NCBI GenBank assembly: GCA_035290885.1
Contig: DATDTL010000073.1
Span: 1 to 8,320 of the forward strand
Direction of reading: 5' to 3'
Length of the DNA stretch: 8,320 bases
Source: JACQID01 sp035290885
Lineage (GTDB): Archaea > Aenigmatarchaeota > Aenigmatarchaeia > GW2011-AR5
Shown here: one piece after another, positions 1 through 5,630 of the stretch
How positions within the stretch are numbered: the stretch's first letter is position 1
Layout of the letters: every line of letters starts with the position of its first letter
Made by a program: the position numbers and the translations under genes
The notes under the pieces: generated by a model
Databases searched by the model: none
Told to the model about the DNA's origin: nothing
Seen by the model: only the letters and a program-made list of their open reading frames with translations

Positions 1-141
1 GCCGGCGCTAAAGGGCATTTGATAGAGCGCGTGGCCGAGGCAATAATCAAGCAGCAGCAAATTTCCGTGACCGCTGCAAAGGAGATAATCGCCAAGTTCA
101 AGAAGAAGGCCGGCAAGAAAGGGCAGGTTTCGATGCGATAA
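1..141 (+). CDS. C-terminal fragment of an unidentified protein
   Basis: The first reading frame is open from base 1 to a TAA at 139-141, giving 46 residues of a protein whose start lies outside the window. The fragment is helical and strongly basic near the end (a run rich in Lys around residues 32-40, then GQVSMR). I do not recognise a family from this short tail. The lysine-rich end could be a flexible tail that contacts nucleic acid, but that is inference. The codons are GC-rich and coding-like (AAG, ATC, GCC), which is the main support for its being real. Confidence 0.6.
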   Translation, partial: AGAKGHLIERVAEAIIKQQQISVTAAKEIIAKFKKKAGKKGQVSMR

Positions 142-232
142 ATGCCCACGCTGTGCAAAACGCATTGGGCCGAAAATTGTTTGCGGATTCCGAGGGCATG
201 TAACCAGTTAAAATCGTGTTTTCCTCGGTTGT

Positions 233-284
233 TGCCATCACGAGCTTCCGGATAGATATTGTTAACCTCCCAAAGTTGATGGCA
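233..284. repeat. 8-bp inverted repeat in the intergenic gap
   Basis: TGCCATCA at 233-240 is perfectly complementary to TGATGGCA at 277-284, with a 36-nt loop. It lies between the end of the first gene and the promoter of the next. It may be part of a 3' end structure or a protein site. Nothing else decides between these. Confidence 0.3.
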
Positions 285-301
285 TAGAAAGCGCCTGCGG
301 C

Positions 302-310
302 TTATTTATA
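302..310 (+). promoter_or_regulatory. Archaeal TATA box for the 333-785 gene
   Basis: TTATTTATA lies about 26 nt upstream of the ATG at 333. That spacing puts the transcription start at or next to the ATG, as for a leaderless archaeal transcript. No good SD precedes the start codon. Confidence 0.5.
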
Positions 311-332
311 GCGGCCAAAATAAGGTTATGCT

Positions 333-785
333 ATGGAAAGGGTCGTGGAGGACCTGCACGAGTGGGAAAAGGACTTCCGGGCTGCCGACATATACGCTTC
401 TACCGCAAATTTTACGGAATTTGTGTTCTCGCTTGGCAGCGCCGAGGAAGAGGAGAACATTTACCAGACAGACGGGCCTGAAAAGAGCACGCTTGCCAAA
501 ATAACGCTCACGGAAAAGCTGGACAGGAATGCCTCGCTGAAACTGCATTTCACTGCCCGCGGTATTTCCAGGATAATGCAATCGCCGTCGATGACGATAC
601 GGCTGGACGCCAAGCTGGAAATAGAGTTTCCCGACTCGCCCGGCCCGGCTTACGATGCCTACGTCGCATTCTATATCTCCCATATGCGGGGCCGCGTGAA
701 GGACATAGCCGAGCATTCAGTGGATTTGGTAGCAGCCAAACTGCGCGATTTTATAAGGCAGGAGTTCACGCTGAAAGAGATTTAA
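333..785 (+). CDS. Hypothetical protein, 150 aa
   Basis: This is an uninterrupted frame from ATG 333 to TAA 783-785. The ATG is supported by a TATA box about 26 nt upstream, the spacing of a leaderless gene. The protein is soluble, with no signal peptide or membrane segment. The N-terminal third is acidic and probably helical (VVEDLHEWEKDFRAADIY). The middle (about residues 50-105) alternates charged and hydrophobic residues as in a beta-sheet. The C-terminal 40 residues look like one or two amphipathic helices (DIAEHSVDLVAAKLRDFIR). I recognise no family and no catalytic motif. It converges with the 996-1736 gene. The antisense frame over the same bases is a shadow. Confidence 0.75.
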   Translation: MERVVEDLHEWEKDFRAADIYASTANFTEFVFSLGSAEEEENIYQTDGPEKSTLAKITLTEKLDRNASLKLHFTARGISRIMQSPSMTIRLDAKLEIEFPDSPGPAYDAYVAFYISHMRGRVKDIAEHSVDLVAAKLRDFIRQEFTLKEI

Positions 786-810
786 CGCTTTGCTCCCTAT
801 TATTCTAAAC

Positions 811-874
811 CCCGCCAGCCCTCAGCCTCTGGACGTCGCTTCGGCGAAGGATGAAATGAGGTGTTACTGGCGGG
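811..874 (+). ncRNA. Possible structured RNA with a UUCG-capped hairpin
   Basis: Three nested helices can be drawn. CCCGCCAG (811-818) pairs perfectly with CTGGCGGG (867-874). CCTCA (820-824) pairs with TGAGG (857-861). TCGC (836-839) pairs with GCGA (844-847) around a TTCG loop closed by C-G, the very stable cUUCGg tetraloop. CCT (826-828) can also pair with AGG (848-850), leaving an asymmetric bulge. The element lies between convergent genes. It lacks a tRNA T-loop, a clear 3' ACA and good C/D boxes, so I cannot assign a class. It could instead be a 3' end or terminator structure of the upstream gene. Confidence 0.35.
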
Positions 875-887
875 TTGATTCTCATCC

Positions 888-908
888 GGGCTTTTGTTGA
901 AAAAGCCC
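888..908. terminator. Hairpin between convergent genes, possible bidirectional terminator
   Basis: GGGCTTTT (888-895) and AAAAGCCC (901-908) form a perfect 8-bp stem around GTTGA. It lies downstream of both the 333-785 (+) gene and the 996-1736 (-) gene. The T tract is within the stem rather than after it, so it is not a classical intrinsic terminator. The position between convergent genes is the main support. Confidence 0.35.
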
Positions 909-995
909 ACCAATGCCGCAATAGCTTCGGTGTCGGCACATTCAGCCACAAAAGCGGGAGAAGCATTTGTTCAACAAAACCTCATCCGTATCTGT

Positions 996-1736
996 TCATA
1001 AGTACGAGCCAGTTAAATGCACCCGCGGAGCCCATAACAGAGGAACAGGAAAATGCCTCCCGGCTACGTACCAGTCTTCGCACGCAGAAAATCCCATTGC
1101 TTTGCCGTAATCTGACAATCTTCTGGCAGATACGGTGGTCACATCGTTCCCACGGCGTATGCCCAAGTAAGGCATGCCGTCTTCCATGCCGTACCGGTAA
1201 ACAGGGTTGCCGGCCTCTTTCACGGGGGTTTCAGGCAACCATGTTTCCCTGCCATGCGTGTCTATGACTTGGGCGCCACGGTTTGAAATTATGAGGTATT
1301 GCCCGTCGGGCGTGACTGTCAGTATTTCAGGAAAAGACTCCGCAGGATATGTGACTTGCATGTCCCTAGGTTTCGGTTCCTCTGGAAAAGTGACGGCACC
1401 ATAAAAATCCTTCGTATCCAGAACGGCAGGAATCCTGATTGAAAAATATTCATCAGTTCTGTCCGCCCTTATCAACAGTGGCCCATACGGGCCGTGAAGC
1501 ATGGCCCTTGTTATTTGATGCATTTTCGGCGGCCATCCGGACGTCACGCCCAGTATTTTTCCATCCCGCATTGCCACGCGCATGTCCATATCAATGGGGG
1601 GCATCCGGCGGTCAGGCACGATGTGCAGCACGTCCGCTTCCCTTTTGGAGATCAGCGCAATGTGGTATTTACCGCCATCACTTTCCAAAAACTTACGCAG
1701 GCCGTAATCCGGGCCCGTTATTTCAGGAATTTGCAT
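996..1736 (-). CDS. Hypothetical beta-rich protein, 246 aa
   Basis: The frame runs from ATG (1736-1734) to TGA (998-996) on the minus strand. The start is fixed by a TATA box (1760-1765) whose spacing leaves essentially no leader. There is no signal peptide or membrane segment. Much of the protein reads as short beta-strands. One stretch (TPDGQYLIISNRGAQVID, about residues 142-159) resembles a single beta-propeller blade, but I see no convincing repeats, so this is only a fold hint. It is rich in Pro and Gly turns and carries a single dispersed Cys near the C-terminus. I recognise no enzyme motif. It is transcribed divergently from the DUF167 gene off the same TATA box, so the two may be co-expressed. 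The plus-strand frames across it are less coding-like and were discarded. Confidence 0.7.
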   Translation of the reverse strand: MQIPEITGPDYGLRKFLESDGGKYHIALISKREADVLHIVPDRRMPPIDMDMRVAMRDGKILGVTSGWPPKMHQITRAMLHGPYGPLLIRADRTDEYFSIRIPAVLDTKDFYGAVTFPEEPKPRDMQVTYPAESFPEILTVTPDGQYLIISNRGAQVIDTHGRETWLPETPVKEAGNPVYRYGMEDGMPYLGIRRGNDVTTVSARRLSDYGKAMGFSACEDWYVAGRHFPVPLLWAPRVHLTGSYL

Positions 1737-1759
1737 GTATTTTTACCTTCAATAATCCA

Positions 1760-1765
1760 TTTAAA
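1760..1765. promoter_or_regulatory. Single palindromic TATA box serving two divergent leaderless genes
   Basis: The palindrome TTTAAA lies with exactly 23 bases between it and each start codon: ATG 1789 on the plus strand and ATG 1736 on the minus strand. The interval contains no second TATA-like sequence and no SD for either gene. The simplest reading is one TBP site that drives leaderless transcription both ways. Confidence 0.6.
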
Positions 1766-1788
1766 CGCTGACAAATCATCTACGGTAA

Positions 1789-1989
1789 ATGATAGTTAAT
1801 TGCACCGTCAAAAAAGGATCCGCCTTTCGCGTTGAAAAAGGCGCCGTTTGGACGATATATGTGACCGAGCCCGCGGAAAACAATCGCGCCAACATCCAGA
1901 TTATCAAAGAGATGTCCCGCGAATACGCTTCAGTTCGCATACTCCGCGGCATGTCTTCCCGGAAGAAGACGCTGGAGCTTGGCGCCTAA
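1789..1989 (+). CDS. DUF167 / YggU-family protein
   Basis: This 66-residue protein matches the DUF167 (YggU) pattern. A short N-terminal strand (NCTVKKGS) is followed by a strand ending in the loop TEPAENNRANIQII, which corresponds to the family's P-x(5)-A-N signature. After that come SVRILRG and SSRKKTLEL, corresponding to the usual 'V.I..G..SR.K.V.I' end. The family is widespread in archaea and bacteria as small single-domain proteins, typically about 70-100 aa, so this is a compact member. Its biochemical role is not established. The start at ATG 1789 is backed by the TATA box 23 bases upstream and gives a leaderless transcript. It may also be read through into the dnaG leader that follows. 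Confidence 0.85.
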   Translation: MIVNCTVKKGSAFRVEKGAVWTIYVTEPAENNRANIQIIKEMSREYASVRILRGMSSRKKTLELGA

Positions 1990-1995
1990 AGAACC

Positions 1996-2003
1996 TTTAA
2001 AAA
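1996..2003 (+). promoter_or_regulatory. Candidate distal TATA box upstream of dnaG
   Basis: TTTAAAAA just after the DUF167 stop could start transcripts at about 2022, giving dnaG a leader of about 125 nt. It is weaker evidence than the box at 2030-2036. Confidence 0.3.
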
Positions 2004-2029
2004 CGTTCCTTTTGATAGATTAATCAGGA

Positions 2030-2036
2030 TTTATAT
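2030..2036 (+). promoter_or_regulatory. Candidate proximal TATA box of dnaG
   Basis: TTTATAT sits within the inverted repeat AGGAT-TTAT-ATCCT (2026-2039). Transcription would begin near 2056-2060, leaving a leader of about 90 nt before the dnaG ATG. The symmetric arms around the TATA core may also be a repressor site. Confidence 0.45.
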
Positions 2037-2040
2037 CCTA

Positions 2041-2148
2041 AGGCAGGACAGGTAACATGTATAATCATAATTCAACGCGGCTTGTAAGGGGATTACATAG
2101 CCAAAGGACAGATGCCTAGTTCTGCCTCTTAAAAGAGAGGTGATGTAT
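2041..2148 (+). promoter_or_regulatory. Structured 5' leader of dnaG, SD within a hairpin
   Basis: Three pairings can be drawn. GGCTTGTAA (2079-2087) pairs with TTACA+AGCC (2093-2102, one bulged T). CCTCT (2125-2129) pairs with AGAGG (2136-2140), which covers the first half of the SD AGAGGTGAT (2136-2144). AGGCAGGA (2041-2048) can pair with TTCTGCCT (2120-2127) with one G-U, and this would compete with the SD-covering hairpin. The layout resembles a translational switch, but no known riboswitch or ribosomal-protein site is recognisable. Confidence 0.35.
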
Positions 2149-3351
2149 ATGGCCAAATTGGCCCAGAATTTCGCGAAGTATCTCATTCACGCGAAGATGC
2201 AGGCAAAAGGCCTCGTGGAGAAGCCTGATGTCATAGGAGCCGTCTTCGGGCAGACCGAAGGGCTGTTAGGCAGCGACCTTGATTTGCGCGAGCTTCAGCG
2301 CACCGGCAGGATAGGCCGCATAGAAGTTGACGTCAAGAGCAACAAGGGCCGGGCGTTTGCCGACATAGTCATACCTTCCAGCCTTGACGCCGCTGAAACC
2401 AGCCTGATAGCAGCGTCGCTGGAAACGATAGAAAAGGTGGGGCCGTGCGACGCCACAATAGAAGTCAGCAACGTCGAGGACGTGCGAAGCCAGAAAAGGA
2501 AATACGTGATAGACAGGGCTAAAGCAATACTTGCAGCCATGATGGAGGCCGGCGTTCCGGATTCCCAGACGCTCTCGGAAACCATAAAGGAGTCGGTCCG
2601 CACCGCAGAAATCACGACATATAAGGGACTGAGCTGCGGCCCTGACATCATGACCTCCGACGAAATAATAATCGTTGAAGGCCGCGCCGACGTGATAAAC
2701 CTTCTTAAAAATGGAATAAGGAACGTCGTCGCAAGCGAAGGGTCGAAAGTGCCTGAGGCGCTTATAGAAATCACGAAGGAAAAGATAACGACAGCATTCC
2801 TTGACGGCGACAGGGGCGGCGAGCTTGATTTGAAGAAGCTTATGTCCGTGGCGGAAATAGAATACGTTGCCCGCGCCGAGGAAGGCAAGGAAGTGGAAGA
2901 GCTTACGAAGAAGCAGATCTTCAAGGCGCTCCGCGAGAAAGTTACTGTCGACCAGTCTCGTGCCGAGGCAAAACGCGAGAGCTTCAGCCGCGGCTCGGCA
3001 AGGCAGGACGAAAGAGGTGCTGACGAAATCGAAGAGGGGCATGAAGAGCAGCAGCCCGAGTCTCCAGACAAGGAAGCTTTCCGTCCTTTGCTTGAAGAAC
3101 TCACCGGCACGCGGGCGGCGTACCTTGTGGACAGGAACATCCAAGTGCTTACAAAAGTCCCGATAAGCGAGCTTCCCGTTGCGCTGGACGAGTACAACCG
3201 CGCCTACGGCATCGTGTTTGACGGCAAGATAAACCAATCCCTCGTTGACGTGGCAATCCAGAGAAAGATAGCCGTGATAGTAGGCACCGGATACAGGGAG
3301 CGCGTGACAAAAGGCAATGTGACGGTATTCACCGAAGAAGACTTCAGCTAA
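2149..3351 (+). CDS. dnaG: Archaeal DnaG-type primase / exosome-associated protein
   Basis: The 400-aa protein has the layout of archaeal DnaG. A conserved N-terminal domain begins MAKLAQNFAKYLIHAKMQ. A central TOPRIM domain follows, with the acidic motif VEGRAD (Glu177) and the DGDRGG motif (Asp219, Asp221) that bind catalytic metal. An acidic low-complexity linker (about residues 291-307) leads to a C-terminal domain containing LEELTGTRAAYLVDR and ending in EEDFS. Family members make RNA primers in vitro and are also stable subunits of the archaeal RNA exosome, where they favour poly(A)-rich substrates. The second role is probably the main one in cells that have the eukaryotic-like PriS/PriL primase. 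The SD (GAGGTGAT, 2137-2144) overlaps GTG 2140 and ATG 2143, so I place the start at ATG 2149, five bases after it. Length is normal and all TOPRIM acidic residues are present. Confidence 0.95.
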   Translation: MAKLAQNFAKYLIHAKMQAKGLVEKPDVIGAVFGQTEGLLGSDLDLRELQRTGRIGRIEVDVKSNKGRAFADIVIPSSLDAAETSLIAASLETIEKVGPCDATIEVSNVEDVRSQKRKYVIDRAKAILAAMMEAGVPDSQTLSETIKESVRTAEITTYKGLSCGPDIMTSDEIIIVEGRADVINLLKNGIRNVVASEGSKVPEALIEITKEKITTAFLDGDRGGELDLKKLMSVAEIEYVARAEEGKEVEELTKKQIFKALREKVTVDQSRAEAKRESFSRGSARQDERGADEIEEGHEEQQPESPDKEAFRPLLEELTGTRAAYLVDRNIQVLTKVPISELPVALDEYNRAYGIVFDGKINQSLVDVAIQRKIAVIVGTGYRERVTKGNVTVFTEEDFS

Positions 3352-3426
3352 AAAGAATGCCTTGGGTATGGCGTGAATATCACATCATTGCCCGCAGCGT
3401 TGTATAGGGCGAGAAAGTTATCTATG

Positions 3427-3453
3427 CCTTGCAAGGATAACGGAACTCTCACA
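3427..3453 (+). repeat. 27-bp direct repeat, copy 1
   Basis: It begins with the palindrome CCTTGCAAGG and ends ACTCTCACA. It is identical over all 27 bases to copy 2, which starts 64 bases downstream. The flank GTTATC (3418-3423) is complementary to GATAAC (3436-3441) within the repeat, so the palindromic core sits in a longer interrupted dyad. Confidence 0.9.
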
Positions 3454-3490
3454 ACTTAGCAACCCTACTTCATTAGTAGCCGGCAGATAT

Positions 3491-3517
3491 CCTTGCAAGG
3501 ATAACGGAACTCTCACA
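3491..3517 (+). repeat. 27-bp direct repeat, copy 2
   Basis: It is a perfect copy of 3427-3453. Here the flanking bases extend the palindrome to TATCCTTG-CAAGGATA (3489-3504). The 37 bases between the copies are unique. No third copy occurs one period further in either direction, and no cas-like gene is present in the window. Confidence 0.9.
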
Positions 3518-3771
3518 GCCCCATGCATCGAAAGCCACGCGCTTAAGCCGGCGAAAACACGAAGATTCGGGCGGGAATGAGCCCAAATGACGCCCATTGC
3601 CAACCCACGGTGGGAAGGAAAACCAAAGTGGCCCGCCCCGCAAAAATCGCGAGTGCTTTCTGGCATTTCTGTCTGTTTTGGCAAAGCCCGCCACTTTAGT
3701 GGGGACTTTAGCTGCAGCCTGCTATCTGTAAAGAACGCGATAAAACATTCCGTTATTGGTATTCTTTACCT

Positions 3772-3924
3772 TCAGTCGTCCAGCAGCACGGGCTTGTTGC
3801 CTTCTACAGACCTCTTCTTCACATAAACCACGTCGCCGCACTTCTGGCACTTGGCTTCAAGGAATCTCCCAAGCTCCAAGCTGGTTATCATGGCCCTACC
3901 GCAACACGACGGCAAATCCTGCAT
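3772..3924 (-). CDS. Small zinc-ribbon protein, 50 aa
   Basis: On the minus strand ATG (3924-3922) opens a 50-codon frame ending in TGA (3774-3772). It encodes CC-GRAM at residues 7-12, then KCQKCGD at 25-31 within a beta-type sequence, and a polar tail. The paired cysteines (C7, C8; C26, C29) separated by 17 residues are typical of tiny archaeal zinc ribbons. The first knuckle is CCG with no CxxC, which is unusual. The SD-like GGGTGAGG (3936-3929) is four bases upstream of the ATG, and an in-frame TGA just before it excludes a longer form. It lies 95 bases downstream of the 33-aa ORF on the same strand and may share its transcript. Function is unknown; binding to nucleic acid or protein is inferred from the fold only. 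Confidence 0.75.
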   Translation of the reverse strand: MQDLPSCCGRAMITSLELGRFLEAKCQKCGDVVYVKKRSVEGNKPVLLDD

Positions 3925-4019
3925 TTTTCCTCACCCTTTTTCTTTTTAGTGAAAAAACATAACGAACAACTGTGACGCGACCCATGAAGGTCATCTGTCA
4001 GAAACAGAATCATCCCACA

Positions 4020-4121
4020 TTAGCGCTTGTCGGAAGCGTTCTGGAACAGGTCCAGTGAAAGGATAAGTTTGGCTGGCTGCTTCCTGCTGTTCGCAATCCG
4101 CATCTCAACCGCATTTCTCAT
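4020..4121 (-). CDS. Candidate 33-aa small protein divergent from the mutase gene
   Basis: ATG (4121-4119) opens a 33-codon frame ending in TAA (4022-4020), with MRNAVEMRIANSRKQ at its start and KLILSLDLFQ in the second half. The composition is protein-like: an amphipathic basic N-terminal half and a hydrophobic core segment. The ATG is about 25 bases from the centre of the AT-rich TATA element 4140-4152, the same leaderless spacing seen for other genes here, and no other start exists in frame. It would be the first gene of a minus-strand unit with the zinc-ribbon gene, whose own SD fits an internal position. No family is recognised. It could be a chance ORF, because at this length coding statistics are weak. 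Confidence 0.45.
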   Translation of the reverse strand: MRNAVEMRIANSRKQPAKLILSLDLFQNASDKR

Positions 4122-4139
4122 AAGCGGTGTTTGGCAACG

Positions 4140-4152
4140 TATATATTTAAAT
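4140..4152. promoter_or_regulatory. TATA element shared by the mutase gene and the divergent small ORF
   Basis: TATATATTTAAAT reads as a TATA box on both strands. On the plus strand it places transcription start near 4168-4174, giving a leader of roughly 10-15 nt before ATG 4183. On the minus strand it is about 25 bases from ATG 4121, as for a leaderless start. Confidence 0.6.
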
Positions 4153-4158
4153 CATTCT

Positions 4159-4174
4159 TGGGAATAGATTCCCA
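4159..4174 (+). promoter_or_regulatory. Perfect 7+2+7 palindrome at the expected start of transcription
   Basis: TGGGAAT-AG-ATTCCCA lies between the TATA box and the ATG at 4183, over the predicted transcription start. A dimeric repressor bound there would block RNA polymerase at the mutase promoter. This is inferred from position and symmetry. No regulator gene is adjacent. Confidence 0.5.
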
Positions 4175-4182
4175 CAGAGAGC

Positions 4183-5520
4183 ATGGCAACGCATAACGTT
4201 TTCAGGAGTTACGACATCCGCGGCATATTCAACAGGGACATCAGCGCCGAAGACGCCGAAAAAATAGGCTTTGTTCTTGCAAGCCGTGCGAAAAGCGATA
4301 TAATTCTGGGCATGGACATGCGTTCGTCGAGTTCCATGATCAAAGAAAAGCTTTCTTCAGGCGTAATGCGCGCGGGCTTTGGCGTTGAGGACGTCGGATT
4401 AGTGCCGATGGGCGTTGCGATGTTCTATGCGTGGAAACACGGTAAGGCGCTGGCTTATGTCACAGCCTCCCATCTGCCAAAAGAATGGGCAGGAGTCAAA
4501 TTTTTCCATGCAAACGGCCTTGGCTTTTCCGAAAAAGAGAATTACGCAATACGCGACGAGTTCTTCTCCATAAAGAAAATAATCAATTCAAAAAAAGCCG
4601 GCAATATTGAGAAGAAGGGCAGCGAAGAAGCGATAATCAATTACGTTTCTTATCTTACTGCAAAACTCAAGCCCGGAAAGCCGCTGCGCGTTGCCCTCGA
4701 CTGCGGCAACGGCATGGCTTCTGTTGCGGCAAAGAGGCTCTTCGAAAAAGCCGGCTTTTCCGTGCAGACGATATATGGCGACCTGCGCGAAACGCCGCAG
4801 CGCAATTCCGAGCCGAACATCGACCCGTTGACCGAACTGCGCCGCTCCGGCGCTGACATGGGCATAGCATATGACGGCGATGCCGATCGCATGATACTTG
4901 TTGACGAGAAAGGAAGCATCCTTACGGCCGAGCAGTCATCGTATCTCATATTGTCGCAGCTTGCTTCCGAGCACAAGGGCGATGTCGTCGCAAACATAGA
5001 ATGCTCCTTATCCATGGACGACGTCGCAGCGGCGTTCCATCGCAAAATACATCGCCAGCCCGTGGGCCATACGTTCCTCGTAGAGAACGCCAATGAAAGG
5101 AAAGCGTGCCTTGGCGCCGAGAGCGCCGGCCACTACGTCATCCCGCCGCTCCTGCCTTTTGACGATGCCTTGGCAGTAAGCCTCTACGCTGCCGTTGCGC
5201 TTTCGCGCAGCAGCGCGCCGCTTTCCGAAATAGTCAAGGCGGTGCACCGCTACCCTTCCGGCCGCGTGAATTTTGATTGCCCTGACGACAAAAAATTCGC
5301 GATTGTAGAGAAGCTCAAGAACGAGTTCTCCGGTTATAACATAAGCACCATGGACGGCCTGCGCATAGATTTCGGCGACGCGTGGGTGCTCATTCGCGCA
5401 TCCAACACCTCTCCGATGATCCGCCTGACCGTGGAAGCGAAGGACGAGGCGGCATTCGAGCGCCTCACCGCGGAGTTCAAAGAAGTCGTGGAGAACGCGA
5501 TAAAAGGTAGATATTTTTAG
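4183..5520 (+). CDS. Phosphomannomutase / phosphoglucomutase (alpha-D-phosphohexomutase family)
   Basis: The 445-aa protein has all four domains of the family in order. FRSYDIRGIF at residues 7-16 is the usual N-terminus. The catalytic phosphoserine loop is TASHLPKEWAGVKF (Ser96). The metal loop is DGDADR (Asp231, 233, 235). The sugar-binding loops are GHTF (295-298) and GAESAGH (311-317). The phosphate-binding loop is RASNTSPMIR (405-414). Members interconvert 1- and 6-phosphates of mannose or glucose, feeding nucleotide-sugar synthesis for glycosylation or polysaccharide. Substrate preference cannot be read from sequence, so manB, pgm and glmM are all possible labels. Length is normal. TASHLP replaces TASHNP, and TSP replaces the usual TEP. 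The start at ATG 4183 follows a TATA box and a putative operator. No clear partner gene is adjacent. Confidence 0.95.
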   Translation: MATHNVFRSYDIRGIFNRDISAEDAEKIGFVLASRAKSDIILGMDMRSSSSMIKEKLSSGVMRAGFGVEDVGLVPMGVAMFYAWKHGKALAYVTASHLPKEWAGVKFFHANGLGFSEKENYAIRDEFFSIKKIINSKKAGNIEKKGSEEAIINYVSYLTAKLKPGKPLRVALDCGNGMASVAAKRLFEKAGFSVQTIYGDLRETPQRNSEPNIDPLTELRRSGADMGIAYDGDADRMILVDEKGSILTAEQSSYLILSQLASEHKGDVVANIECSLSMDDVAAAFHRKIHRQPVGHTFLVENANERKACLGAESAGHYVIPPLLPFDDALAVSLYAAVALSRSSAPLSEIVKAVHRYPSGRVNFDCPDDKKFAIVEKLKNEFSGYNISTMDGLRIDFGDAWVLIRASNTSPMIRLTVEAKDEAAFERLTAEFKEVVENAIKGRYF

Positions 5521-5602
5521 AAAATATCCAAATAAGCTCAATTTTAAACAAAACCGATTATTCAAACAAAGTCCTACAGAGCTGAATTCGGTAGCCCGAC
5601 CA

Positions 5603-5620
5603 CCCTCTAATTTGAGAGGG
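5603..5620 (+). repeat. Short hairpin at the edge of the AT-rich insert
   Basis: CCCTCT (5603-5608) and AGAGGG (5615-5620) enclose a six-base loop. The adjoining 5615-5630 sequence, read in reverse complement, resembles 6271-6286 on the far side of the two-gene insert (shared GTGCCCC followed by CTCT or TCT). Confidence 0.4.
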
Positions 5621-5630
5621 GCACCCGAAA

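Larger units (their letters stand above)
3352..3771. other. Gene-poor interval with direct repeats and short hairpins
   Basis: I find no convincing gene in these 420 bases. Open frames on both strands are short, overlap the repeats and lack promoters or SDs. Contents are two copies of a 27-bp repeat, a possible hairpin CCCAC-G-GTGGG (3604-3614), an inverted pair AAAGTGG / CCACTTT (3624-3630 and 3690-3696), and GTAAAGAA / TTCTTTAC (3728-3735 and 3762-3769). The last pair lies just past the zinc-ribbon gene's stop on the minus strand and may mark its 3' end. The base composition is not visibly foreign. Confidence 0.4.

Noticed and set aside
98..206. Cysteine-rich frame reading CDKCPRCAKR
   Set aside because: It has no start codon after the preceding stop, and its first part overlaps the real C-terminus of the first gene in another frame. 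It is probably chance, unless the first gene has a frameshift near 130.
875..1267. 130-codon plus-strand frame
   Set aside because: It lies antisense to the more coding-like 996-1736 gene, has no promoter or SD, and has cysteine- and serine-rich shadow composition.
2266..3237. Long minus-strand frames within dnaG
   Set aside because: They are shadows of a strongly conserved gene on the other strand.
3427..3517. A true CRISPR array
   Set aside because: Only two repeat copies exist, there is no third at the same period, the repeat begins with a palindrome rather than carrying a typical CRISPR end, and no cas gene is in the window. I kept it as repeats plus a finding.
3418..3694. Minus-strand frames of 73 and 88 codons over the repeats
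   Set aside because: They overlap each other and the repeats, have no promoter or SD, and show no protein-like pattern.
3975..4060. tRNA or C/D-box RNA suggested by a row of short hairpins
   Set aside because: There is no T-loop, acceptor pairing or correctly spaced C/D boxes. Part of it is explained as the 33-aa ORF.
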